Source: Ashinkailepas kermadecensis (Eukaryota > Arthropoda > Thecostraca > Neolepadidae). From it: a DNA stretch of 64,000 nucleotides. The translations under genes were made by a program, and so were the position numbers. The stretch lies in assembly GCA_034440615.1 (NCBI GenBank), contig JAOTOM010001642.1:1-64000 (forward strand). Reading direction: 5' to 3'. The notes under the pieces are model-generated. The model did not search any database and was not told the origin of the DNA. It saw only the letters and a list, made by a program, of their open reading frames with translations. Position 1 is the stretch's first letter. Each line of letters begins with the position of its first letter. Positions 44,512 through 56,500 of this stretch are shown in pieces.

Positions 44512-47500
44512 TAAGTAAGGTTTAGCACTAGCTTCCCATGTTTTTCTTAAGTTTTTTCCCATAGAAAATTATGTAGTTTTGTTCATGTTGTTTTATTCCT
44601 ACAGTAGCCTGTGATTAGCCATATTGCTGACAGATCGGATGATGCGCAATAGACAAGTAACTAAATATAGTCATGTGGCATTGCTGCTTTTTCAGAATGG
44701 AATGCCATCATCACACAACCGAGCAACAGCTTCACACCCACCCTCTTCTGTACTGAAGACATTGAAAACAGTCGGCTTCATTCTCCTGGCAGTGGTGTTT
44801 TTCACGATGGTGTCATGTAAGTCCTGGAACTCTGCTCACGTCACAGGAAATATTTCCTCCTGAAAAAAAAACGGTGATAGCAATGAATATCCATTAAAAT
44901 AGCAATGCTTATTCACACACTCTTGGCTTTTTGTGACATAGTGTAAAGCTCTGAATAATTTAAAGTCCATTTTCTTAGATAACAGAGGAAAATCAAATTA
45001 CCACAACTTGCTGTTTACAAAATATTCACAAGTTTCCTTAAATTGCATAGAGCAGGAAGTGTTAAGATTAACCATTTTTCTCCAAATGCCACATGGCATT
45101 TATCATGCATGGCAGCACATGCAACAACCAAGTGCTTGCAATGCTGCTGATGTGTCTTTTGGTATATCAAACACAAGGTGTATGTGAATGTTCAACATTT
45201 TGTGAACCATATAAAGTTGTTTTTCACAAATACAGCCAGCTGTCGTTTTGTTGAAAGACTACAGAGTGAACAGCTTCGTTGGTTTAACCTTGATTGTCTT
45301 GGGGGATGGGATGGGCAAGATTGGTTGATTATATTGGCCTACTAGCATTTTCACCACACAGTAAGCTTCCTCAGTAGCAATATTATACTACAAAACGCAC
45401 ACCTGGCGGATAGCATACAACCCACTTCATTGACCGCAGTGTCGTACAACAACACGTTGCCGTGGACGATGAGCCATGGCACCAACATGTTGGACCAGCT
45501 GGCGGCTCGGCTGGGGGTGCAGCAGGAGGTGCACGCCGTGGTGGTGGATGCTGGCAGTACCGGCACACGTGTGCTCGCCTTCACCTTCCATAGGAGCATC
45601 ATAGGTGAGCCGCGAGCGGTCCTCTAATGCCACCATGCTAGTGTCATTGGTGAGCTGTGGGTGGTCCTCAAATGCCACCATACTAGCGTCAGAGGTGAGC
45701 AGCGGGAGGTCCTCAAATGCCATCATAGGAGCGTCGTGGGTGAGCCGTGGGTGGTCATCAAATGCCACCATAGGAGCGTCTTAGGTCAGCCGTGGGTGGT
45801 CTTCAAATGCCAGTCAGCACCAGCGGTGAAAGTGATCATTGTGTGAAACATTCTGATCAGACCTTTTTGCTTAAACGCTAAGCCAGCCAACCTAATGGAT
45901 ATTATCTAATTTCATGCAAACGTTCATCATAACATCAGTGATACTAAATTCAGCCAGATGGCATGGCCTTTGACATTCAGCAAGACAGCACAGCCTTTGA
46001 TATTCAGCTACATTGCGCAGCCTTTGGAGTTCAGACAGATGACATGGCCTTTGACATTCAGTCACATGGCACAGCCTTTGTAGTTCAGCCAGATGACATG
46101 GCCTTTGACATTCAGCCACACAGCATGACCTTGGGCATTCAGTTACATGGCACAGCCTCTGGAGTTCAGCCAGATGGCATGGCCTTCGACATTCATCCAG
46201 ATTGTATGGCTTTCGACATTCAGCTACAGCATTTCGGCGTGATGGCCTTTCAATTGCGCTCTTTCAAGCTATGGGCTATAAGCCGACCTGTGGGCAGTTG
46301 CATACAACCGTTAAACTGTGCGTTTGTGTGTTGAAAAGTTCATTTGTGTGTTTAAAGGTTCGTCCTGATTTTCCAGATGGCAGCCTTAAGCTCAACAAGG
46401 AGCTCTTCAAGGAGGTGAAACCGGGGCTGTCATCTTACGTGAAGGATCCAACGGCGGTGAGTGTTACGAAAGGCTCACGCTCCGTTTACACTGTACACTG
46501 CTACGGTGCGTCGGCGACGCTGATGTTGTGAACTTTAACTCATGCGCCATTGGGGTGGACAGCCTAACGCACCCCACGGGCGGGGGCAGACACTGCCCCC
46601 TGCTTAGCTTGAAAAGTTGCAGGCCCATGTGGGCTGTATTTGATTGGCTGTAATAGCGCAAGTCTATTGTGGATGGCCTGAATATACGTCTTTGATGTCG
46701 GTGCTTTTGGCCGCATGTGATATGGGTCAACACGATGAGCACAGATAAGCCAAGTATATTGGCCTAAGTGTTGCATGTGACGTCATAGGTCAGTACACAG
46801 CTTAGAGGTTGACCTACTTGGCGAAGCTTCGATTTTAGTCAGCAGCACAGAGACCGAATTTGAGTGCCATCATGCGACATGCATCCTAAGATAGCCAAGA
46901 AAGGCATCTATGAGTAAAAATAAGATCGCGGTAATGATGGGTCACATGGTATTCTGAGATCAAATCTTGAATCTGCTCCTATACCAATGCGCACTGTGCA
47001 TGTTTCTTCACCAAATGTTGCCAGGAATCCAACAGACGCAGTACAACACCTGTCCGAGCACATTGTGGGTATATGCCCCCTTATTGTTCGGAAAATTTTG
47101 AGAATGCAAAACAAAATTGTAAAGGGCTGCGATGTTTCAAATAACGTCAAAGGCAAGTGCCGCGGACGCTGGCTCCATACTGACCGGAGACCGTGCGGCG
47201 GCGACGAGCGACACTCAATATCTTGCAATGCTTAAGCAGACCAACACTGGGAATTTGGCATGCCATATCTCAGCCATGTTGAAAAGATATCACTTGCAAT
47301 TTTCTATGGATATTCACAATCTGAGACAGAATCACATATATTCAGGTTTTGAAAGAAGTCAAAATAATTCATCAGCAAATTCAGAACAGGATATGTTTTA
47401 GCTTTGCCCATTTTGACCACCACGTTAAACAAGAAACATTAGGAGATGGAGGTGGCAGCATAATAGTCCATAGAATACACCCCGTAAAATTAACTGTCGA

Positions 47501-50500
47501 TTGGCGAAAGCTGATTGTTGATATCTTTGTTCCTCGAATGTTTGCGTTTTTCCGTACACACTTCCATTTCGTTCAAAAGTCTCTGGAGGTGACGTCACCA
47601 TAACGTTCCTAACGCACGACCCATGGTGAATTACAATTTAGTTTTTGGCTACAAGCTGTGGAATTGATGTGCGAACAAGTACTGAAAGCTCCAACTTGTG
47701 CCGCTCGTTGTCGAGTTACTAAAAAAGTTTCCATGAGCGGCAGATCCTGCCCCCCCCCTCCCCCAGTGGACCCGGTTTACTAGGAGTTGGTGTTACTTGC
47801 TGTGTTCTTATGTCTTGTGTATGCTTTATTCGTGTTGTGATACAGTACCCGATATATGTTGAGTAAAGGTCATCGCAGTATTTGTTTGTTTGTTTGTTTG
47901 TTTGTTGTTGCCACCGTGCCACGTCAGACTCCAGCACGCGAAGCACGCTGGTAGAGATTGGGCAGGCGCAGACGAAGGTCAGGAAAGCGCTGGCGAAGTT
48001 TGACGACGAAGGTCGGGCGGACGCAGGAGAAGCATGACAACCAATGTCGGACCGACACAGGAGAACCACGGATATTAATGTCGGGCCTTTACAAGTGAAG
48101 CACGACAACCAATGTCGGACCGACACAGGAGAACACGGAGATGAATGTCGGGCCTTTACAAGTGAAGCATGACAACGAATGTCGGACCTTTGCAAGTGAA
48201 GCATGGCAACGAATATCGGGCCTTTACAAGTGAAGCACGGCGGCGAACGTCGGGCCGGCACGGGATAAGCTCGGCGGCCGATGTCGGTGCAGTGCTGCTG
48301 CCAACATCAACAGTCGGTACGGCCTTGTCGCAGCGCGGCTGGTCGCGATGCGCGTGTGTCTCATTTCTCGGCAGCTCGGTACCCAACAGCGGTGATGAGC
48401 ACCGTATGGTGGTCGTATCACTAGGGCTTTGAATCACTTGCATTTTTCACTGTGAACGGAATTATCTTCCGTTTTGTTCCGTTTAAATGGCCGATCGCTG
48501 GGGATATGGCAGTCAGCTGCTGATTTGAAGTAAAGAAGGTATCGGTACGTTGGTGCTGTTTGTGTACGTAAGCCATTTCACTTCGTGTGAAATTATTCTC
48601 AATGGGAAGTCCGAAATATGCATGCTTGAAGATAAGAGTTATGCTCTTCTAAGTTGCAAATACTGAACTTGTTTTCCTTCCAGCTTTGGTCCACAGTGAA
48701 GAAATTCAGCTTTGTCCACCACTGACGGAAGTAGTTATAAGCGACTTATTGTCAGCGAAGGCCAGGTCCGTGCCGTGCCTCCTTGCCACTTCTACTTTCC
48801 CCAGCGAGTCTACCCTCCCCGCGAGGCACACCTTTACGTGGTGGCAGGATGTTGTGCACCGAGGATCAGCGGACGGTGAGGGCTGCTTATAAAGCACCGT
48901 TGCCGACCAAAAAGGAGGAGCCACACTAAGCGTTCCTTTTCCATTGGTCTCTTCCCATTCTAGTATCCACCCCATGCTAGCGTCCCTTTGTATGTCTTTC
49001 ATTGACTCCTGCAATACCAACCCTTTCTAGAATGATCAGGTAGGCCAGCTTCCTCTTCATCTTCGTTTCCTCTGGGTAGTCGCGCCCCTTCGGCCCGTCC
49101 ACCGAAGTTGACGAAGTCCTAGATGTTGAGATCCACTGTCGCACAGTGTCAGTTGCCATTGGGATGGGGTGGGTGGGGGTGGGAGGTGATCAACACGTCT
49201 CTTTGGTCCCGATATCCCGAAGGCACTGGCACGGCCCCATACGGGTTAGGTAGTGGTCGCGTCAGGTCATGTCTCTGGACTCTGGCCTGGTATCTGCTGG
49301 GCATCAGGCCATGCCTCTGGCCTCTGGTCTGGTGTCTGGTGTCTGCTGGGCATCAGGCCACGCCTCTGGGATCTGGCCTGGTGTCTGCTGGGCATCAGGC
49401 CATGCCTCTGGCTTCTGGCCTGGTGTCTGCTGGGCATCAGGCCATGCCTCTGGCCTCTGGCCTGGTGTCTGCTGGGAATCAGGCCATGCCTCTGACCTCT
49501 GGCCTGGTGTCTGCTGGGCATCAGGCCGTGCCTCTGGACTCTGACCTGGTGTCTGCTGGGCATCAGGCCGTGCCTCTGGCCTCTGGCCTGGTGTCTGCTG
49601 GGCATCAGGCCATGCCTCTGGCCTCTGACCTGGTGTCTGCTGGGCATCAGGCCGTGCCTCTGGACTCTGGCCTGGTGTCTGCTGGGCATCAGGCCATGCC
49701 TCTGGCCTCTGGCCTGGTGTCTGCTGGGCATCAGGCCATGCCTCTGGCCTCTGGCCTGGTGTCTGCTGGGCATCAGGCCGTGCCTCTGGACTCTGGCCTG
49801 GTGTCTGCTTGGCATCAGGCCGTGCCTCTGGACTCTGGCCTGGTGTCTGCTGGGCATCAGGCCATGCCTCTGGACTCTAGCCTGGTGTCTGCTGGACATC
49901 TGGCCATGCCTCTGGGCTCTGACATGGTGTCTGCTGGGCATCAGGCCATGCCTCTGGCCTCTGGCCTGGTGTCTGCTGGGCATCAGGCCGTGTCTCTGGA
50001 CTCTGGCCTGGTGTCTGCTGGGCATCAGGCCATGCCTCTGGCCTCTGACCTGGTGTCTGCTGGGCATCAGGCCATGCCTCTGGACTCTAGCCTGGTGTCT
50101 GCTGGGCATCTGGCCATGCCTCTGGGCTCTGACATGGTGTCTGCTGGGCATCAGGCCATGCCTCTGGCCTCTGGCCTGGTGTCTGCTGGGCATCAGGCCG
50201 TGCCTCTGGACTCTGACCTGGTGTCTGCTGGGCATCAGACCATGCCTCTGGCCTCTGGCCTGGTGTCTGCTGGGCATCTGGCCATGCCTCTGGGCTCTAA
50301 CCTGATGTCTGCCGGCCCGTGCCGCCGGGGTCAAGAGGTGGCCGACGGCGCAGTTTGGTTGGGGTGGTGAGCAGCTCTCTCCCCACCTGACCGTGGGAAA
50401 GCGCCCTGTCCCCATAGCTGTTCGGGTGCCTGACGTCTTCCCGGCGGCAGGATGCAGACGTCCCCCAGTAAGGCCCCAGCGTGGTGGGGTGTCACGAGGA

Positions 50501-53500
50501 GCCGAATATAAAAACAGCCACATGGTACCCCTCTCCCCACAAGCAAAGAATCTGATCCCTCTTGTAGGGATCAGATGTCGGACGGGCCGACCTCTTTAAG
50601 TGACTGGGCACTCAGCCAGTGGACCAGCGGTGGACCAGCGGCGCAACAACCGGTGGAGCAGCGGCGATGTACATACTCATGCTCCCCGACTTCTTGTTTG
50701 CAGAGGCTCACGGGGACAGAGGCAGCCTGCGAGCATGTCACCCTTCCAACGTCTGGATGACGGAAACCGATTTGGTACGGTTCTGATATGTGAACGGCTA
50801 AAAGTCGGTGTGTTTGAGGTTGAATCACACAAGGAGCCGGGCCAGCGAGTCCACCCGCGACCAATCGGCCTGAGAGGTTGGTGACGCTCCATGGCCTCGC
50901 AGTCGAATGTGTTGTAAAATAATCCCAATATTTTATTATTAGTGGTAGTGGGTGGTCATGACACCCACCTCCGTACTATGAGGGGTAGGCGGTGCTGTCA
51001 CAGTGCGAGCGGTAAGCAAGTCGGCTGTCGAGATGGTGTGCCGGGAACTGGACTCACAGCTGCAACCCAGTTACTGGTATGGCACCATACAGCCGTGATG
51101 TTATATCACAACGGTGTGATCGCATATCATGCCGGTCGGATATACAGGCGTGGTTTGGAGGGACGTAGGGAACCCTCCTTAAATGTCTGAATTGTCTGAG
51201 AAAATATGTTATTTTGGCACAAGTGGCCGCAAATGACAAAAAGTACACTGAATATACTCCTCGTAATCTGAGCTCTGGACCCCAGCCTGAGAGTTGGATC
51301 AGGACCGTAGCTGATCATTGGGCGCAAAATGACCACAGCAGTCGACGCGCCCTAAAGCCGAAATAACTAACTAAGTAGCTAATCATGGTGTCAGACCAGG
51401 ACCGTAGCTGATCGTGACATCAGATCAGGACCGTGGTTGATCATGGCATTACCGGATCAAGGCAATATCGAATCGGCCGCAATAGCGTTTGCATGCATGC
51501 TGATGGCGCTGGCAGATGTTTTTGTTTTGCACGAGCGCAGCTTCTCAGAAATCTGGTCAAGAATTATTGATCACGCAAGATAGTTATAGGCCGTTTCATT
51601 GCCAGAAACACCTTATAATTAATGTTTGAACGCATGTAAGTGTCGGAGGTCATCTATAAATTTCCGAGGGTCATGAAGACATCCGAAGATACAGCAAGCT
51701 ACAGCTACAACAATGGTCTACAGACGGGCTGTCGTACTCGGTACCAGAAGTCCTTTCACTTCATCTCATCTGGTACTGACTGGTCAGTCGGACGCACTCG
51801 GAAAACGGAGCGAAGCTGTGGAGTGTAATATTTAGACGAATCCTCCTCACCGTTTAGCACGTTTAAAAAGAAATACTTCTGCTGCCTATCGGAATGACTC
51901 GAGCTCTCTAACCAGCTAATCACATTGAAATTACGAGTGTCGGCGACCTTGTGTTTTTGTTTTGCGGCCCGCGACCTTTGGCATGGATCTGTATTGTGAT
52001 GCCTGTCTTGTCACGGGTGATTTGCACCTCCGCTGCGCGCCATATGCCACATCTCCTTTGTGGCCTGTACTGCTTTGTGGCCTGTACTGCTTTGTGGCCT
52101 GTACTGCTTTGTGGCCTGTACTGCTTTGTGGCCTGTACTGCTTTGTGGCCTGTACTGCTTTGTGGGCTGTGCCTAAATGCGCCTTGCACCTCTCCCGTAT
52201 GATCTGTACTGTGATGTGACTGTACCTCCGCTGTGCACCCTGTATCCCATCATCTGTGTCCTTTACTGTGCTGTGACCTGTCTGGCCCGTGTGACCTGTA
52301 CCTCTTCAGGTCACCTGCACTGTGTTGTGACCTGTATGTGGCCAGTGTGACCTGTACCTTTCCATATCACCTGTAATGCGTTGTGACCGGCACGTCTCCA
52401 TACCACCTGCACTGTGTTGTGACCTATGCATCTCCATATCACCTGTAATGTGTTGTGACCTGCACCTTTCCATATCACTTGCACTGTGCTGTGACCTGTA
52501 TCTGGCCAGTGTGACCTGTACCGTGCTATGACCTGTATCTGGTCCAGTGTGACCTGTACCGTGCTATGACCTGTGTGTGGCCAGTGTGACCTGTACCGTG
52601 CTATGACCTGTGTGTGGCCAGTGTGACCTGTACCGTGCTGTGACCTGTATCTGGCCAGTGTGACCTGTACCGTGCTATGACCTGTGTGTGGCCAGTGTGA
52701 CTTGTACTGTGCTATGACCTGTATCTGGCCAGTGTGACCTGTACCGTGCTATGACCTGTATCTGGTCCAGTGTGACCTGTACCGTGCTATGACCTGTGTG
52801 TGGCCAGTGTGACCGGCCGCTCGCCGTTCCGGCAGGCGGCGGCTCCTCTGCGCCAGCTGCTGGACGCCGCGCTGACGTTTGTGCCGGCGGCGGACGTGGC
52901 GCGCACGCCTCTGATCCTGCGCGCCACGGCCGGACTGCGCCTGCTGCCCGAGCCGCGGGCGCAGGCTCTGCTGGACACGGCGCGGGCCGTGGCCGAGGCC
53001 AGCGGCTTCCACGTGCGGCCCGACTCGGTGGCCATCATGTCCGGCACCGACGAGGGCCTCTTCTCCTGGTTCACCGTCAACTTCCTGCTAGGCACGTGCG
53101 GCGCCGCCGGCCGGTGCTGTCCGCTGTGCCGGTCGGGTGTCACGCAGAGTGCGTGCCGTGCCGATTCGCCTCGTGCATAAGCGGACAGGAAGCCGGGGAT
53201 TGTCGGCGAGCTGTTTGTACAGCTGCAGGAGCTCGTATTAGAGAGTTTCACAGGTTTCATTAGGCTGTTGTTGCCGCAGTCATTTTGTTTGAATGTCTTT
53301 GTTGAGTAGCGTGGTTTGTATGAAATCAATATTTTGGTTGGTTATTGGTTTTACGACACGTCGACCGTTGAGTCATGTAGCGTCGCCAATCTCTCACGCC
53401 GATTGGTCGCAGGCGAAGAGTAGCGACAGGTGAGACTCGAACCCACAACCTTTCGATTGTGAGACGAGCATCTTACCCCTAGACCACTCGTCCCCGAAAT

Positions 53501-56500
53501 CAATATTTTAACAAACACTGTCTTATGCAGGGAATCCAATGACAGAACCATAGGTACTTGTCGGGTTTGTGCAGCAGTATTTTTCAGTTCCTGCGCCTTC
53601 CGCGAATATAGCATTGACGCCAATGTGCTTGAAAACCCACCAGGCGATCATGCCTCGGTTATTGGACCTGTAGCTCACCGCGCTCCGTCAATCAGTTCCC
53701 GTGCTCCGGAACTCAGTTCGCGCGCTCCGCGACTCAGTTCCCGCGTTCCGTCATTGAGTTTCCGAGGTCGGGCTGGATTTGTTGCCGGAGCGGCACAGAC
53801 TGACCTGTGCCGTGGCTTCAGCTCGCCGCCGGCGAATGCTGACCGGTCGGGCGCCCGGTGCCGCACCACGCCGGTGTCGCCGGCACTTGGCTGTCGCAGT
53901 GGCACGCGTCGCTGCGACAGCCGTCCGCTGGTGGTGCGTTGTGCTGATGCGGACCGTTTGCGTTGCCGTGAGATGGTGACGTCGTGTGCCGCGCCTCCGC
54001 TGCTGGACACGCAGTGCTGCCGGGGGCGGGGCTGAGGCATCGCGTGCTTGCTCTGACGCCGTCCGTGCCCCGCAGACCGTCTGGGTGGTGACCCGGCGCA
54101 CTCGGTGGCCGTGTTTGACCTGGGCGGCGGCTCGACCCAGGTCACGTTCGCGCCGTCCCAGGCAGACACCGTGTACCGGGCGCCGGCCGGCTCCATAGTC
54201 GACGTGTCCGTCATGAAGGCCGACGTCGGCGTCTACACACAGAGGTCAGCCACGGGTCACTGGCCGCCCGGAGGTCAGTCCAAGGCCGCTGGTGGCCAGA
54301 GGTCAGTCCAAAGCCACCAATGGCAGTGGATCAGTCCAAGACCACCGGTGGTCAGGGGTAAGTCCAAGACCACCGGTGGTCAGGGGTAAGTCCAAGACCA
54401 CCGGTGGTCAGGGGTAAGTCCAAGGCCACCGGTGGTCAGGGGTAAGTCCAAGACCACCGGTAGTCAGGGGTAAGTCCGAGGCCACCTGTGGCCAGGGGTC
54501 AGTCCAAGGCCACTGGTGGCGAGGGTAAGTCCAAGACCACCGGTGGCCTGGGGTAAGTCAAAGGCCACCGGTGGCCAATGGTCAGTCCAAGGCCACCGGT
54601 GGCGAGGGTCAGTACAAGGCCACCGGTGGCGAGGCCACCGGTGACCGGGTCGTCCAAGGCCACCGGTGGCGAGGGGTCAGGCCACCTGACCGGGTCAGTC
54701 CAAGCCACCGGTGGCCAGGGTCAGTCCAAGGCCACCGGTGGCCAGGGTCAGTCCAAGGCCACCGGTGGCGAGGGTCAGTCCAAGGCCACCGGTGGCCAGG
54801 GGTCAGTCCAAGGCCACCGGTGGCCAGGGTCAGTCCAAGGCCACCGGTGGCCAGGGGTCAGTCCAAGGCCCCCGGTGGCCAGGGGTCAGTCCAATGCCAC
54901 CGGTGGCCAGGGTCAGTCCAAGGCCACCGGTGGCCAGGGGTCAGTCCAAGGCCACCGGTGGCCAGGGTCAGTCCAAGGCCCCCGGTGGCCAGGGGGTCAG
55001 TCCAAGGCCCCCGGTGGCCAGGGGTCAGTCCTGAGCCACGCGTCAGCCAGGTCAGTCTGAGGTCGCGGACCAGTCAGATACAAGTAAATCAGTAGAGAAA
55101 GGTCAGTCTAAGGTCATCGTCCACCTAGAGTTCGCAGTTACCACGTTGCCAGCAGCCAAAGGTGACCTGCGATAGTTTGGAAGGTGAGTGTGACTGTGAG
55201 CACGGGTCACTGAGCCGATCGATCTCCCCCTCACCCCCTAACCGCCTGCCCTACTCACCATCTCGCCTCACCACGCGCTCTGTGTGTTGTGTGAAGTGGC
55301 TGCTGGGCACTAGCTCGTGTGACTATCGGGGCTGCAGAGCACCTGGCACCAGCCTGCTGGTGGTGATTCGCCCCGCAACTAACACTGGCCCGCCGGCCTG
55401 CAGTCAACTTCTGTCTCTGCTGCTGCTTGGCGTCGGATGGACTGCCCGCTGAACACAGCCGGTCGTACCAATGGAAACGGGCCAACGGCCGTTGTGTGAC
55501 TGACTCTCCTCTGTCCCTCTTTTAGTAATCCGACTGACCAGAGACTCGTCTACAGTCAAAGGTAAACACACACACACGCCCACACGTCCACACGTGCATT
55601 GTCTTGCCTGTAGAGTGGTGCGATGCGGAGACGCTTGTGGCGAACAGCACGTGTGCAGTCGGCGCTGATCGGTGGGGCCATCCGGTGCTTGCTCCGCTCT
55701 CCTCGTGCCGGCCCTGCCATGCAGTCCTGTCGTTGTACACCCGGGCCGAGCCTTGTCGGCCTGTTGCTGGCACCGGAGCGAGCTTGCCGACAGGTGCTGG
55801 CTGCGGACCGACCGGCACCGAACACTATCGATCGGCAGATTGTTGTCCGTGCACTCTGGCCATTCCACAAAGTCATTGCACCTCTGGCCATTCCACCAAG
55901 TCATTCCACCAAGCGGGGCTGTAACGTCCGGACCGCCCGCGGAACCCGCCCATTCGGAGTGCAACCATTCCCAGGACCAATCACTGAACGTCCTGAGCCG
56001 GCCTTTGTCCAGCTATCAGTGTCGCAGCGTCACCCCTGGCTTCTGTAGTGTCTCAGCGTGACCACTGGCTTCTTCTGCATTATGCTGGTAGTGTCAGCGT
56101 GACCCCTGGCTTCTGTAGTGTGCTGGTAGTGTCTCAGTGTGACCCCTGGCTTCTGTAGTGTGCTGGTAGTGTCTCAGCGTGACCCATGGCTTCTGTAGAG
56201 TGCTGGTAGTGTCTCGGCGTGACCCCGGGCTTATGTAGTGTGCTGGTAGTGTCTCAGCGTGACCCCTGATTTCTGTAGTGTACTGGTTGTGTCGCAGCGA
56301 GCGGTGGGGCCGTGGTATACGCCGGTGTACGCCACCTCCTCGGCCGACCACCGTCTCCGTACTGGTTGTGTCGCAGCGAGCGGTGGGGCCGTGGTATACG
56401 CCGGTGTACGCCACCTCCTCGGCCGACCACCGTCTTCGTGAGGACGGTGAAGAAAACGAAGAATATGCAGGGAATGTGTGTGGTCCGTTGATCACACATA

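Noticed and set aside
49123..50523. Two 400-codon frames on opposite strands
   Set aside because: Both are translations of the 42-bp minisatellite, whose period is a multiple of three; located in an ENTPD intron.
52800..52835. Exon 5 starting at 52808 (VTGRSPFRQ reading)
   Set aside because: The acceptor at 52807 gives the wrong phase after exon 4; 52835 restores frame and matches the family alignment better.
54571..55095. Frames with repeated SKATGGQG-type peptides
   Set aside because: The 28-bp period shifts frame each unit; the array is intronic and follows the exon 6 donor.
55404..56061. Several 100-186 codon frames on both strands
   Set aside because: Overlapping frames in GC-rich intron sequence with no family similarity.
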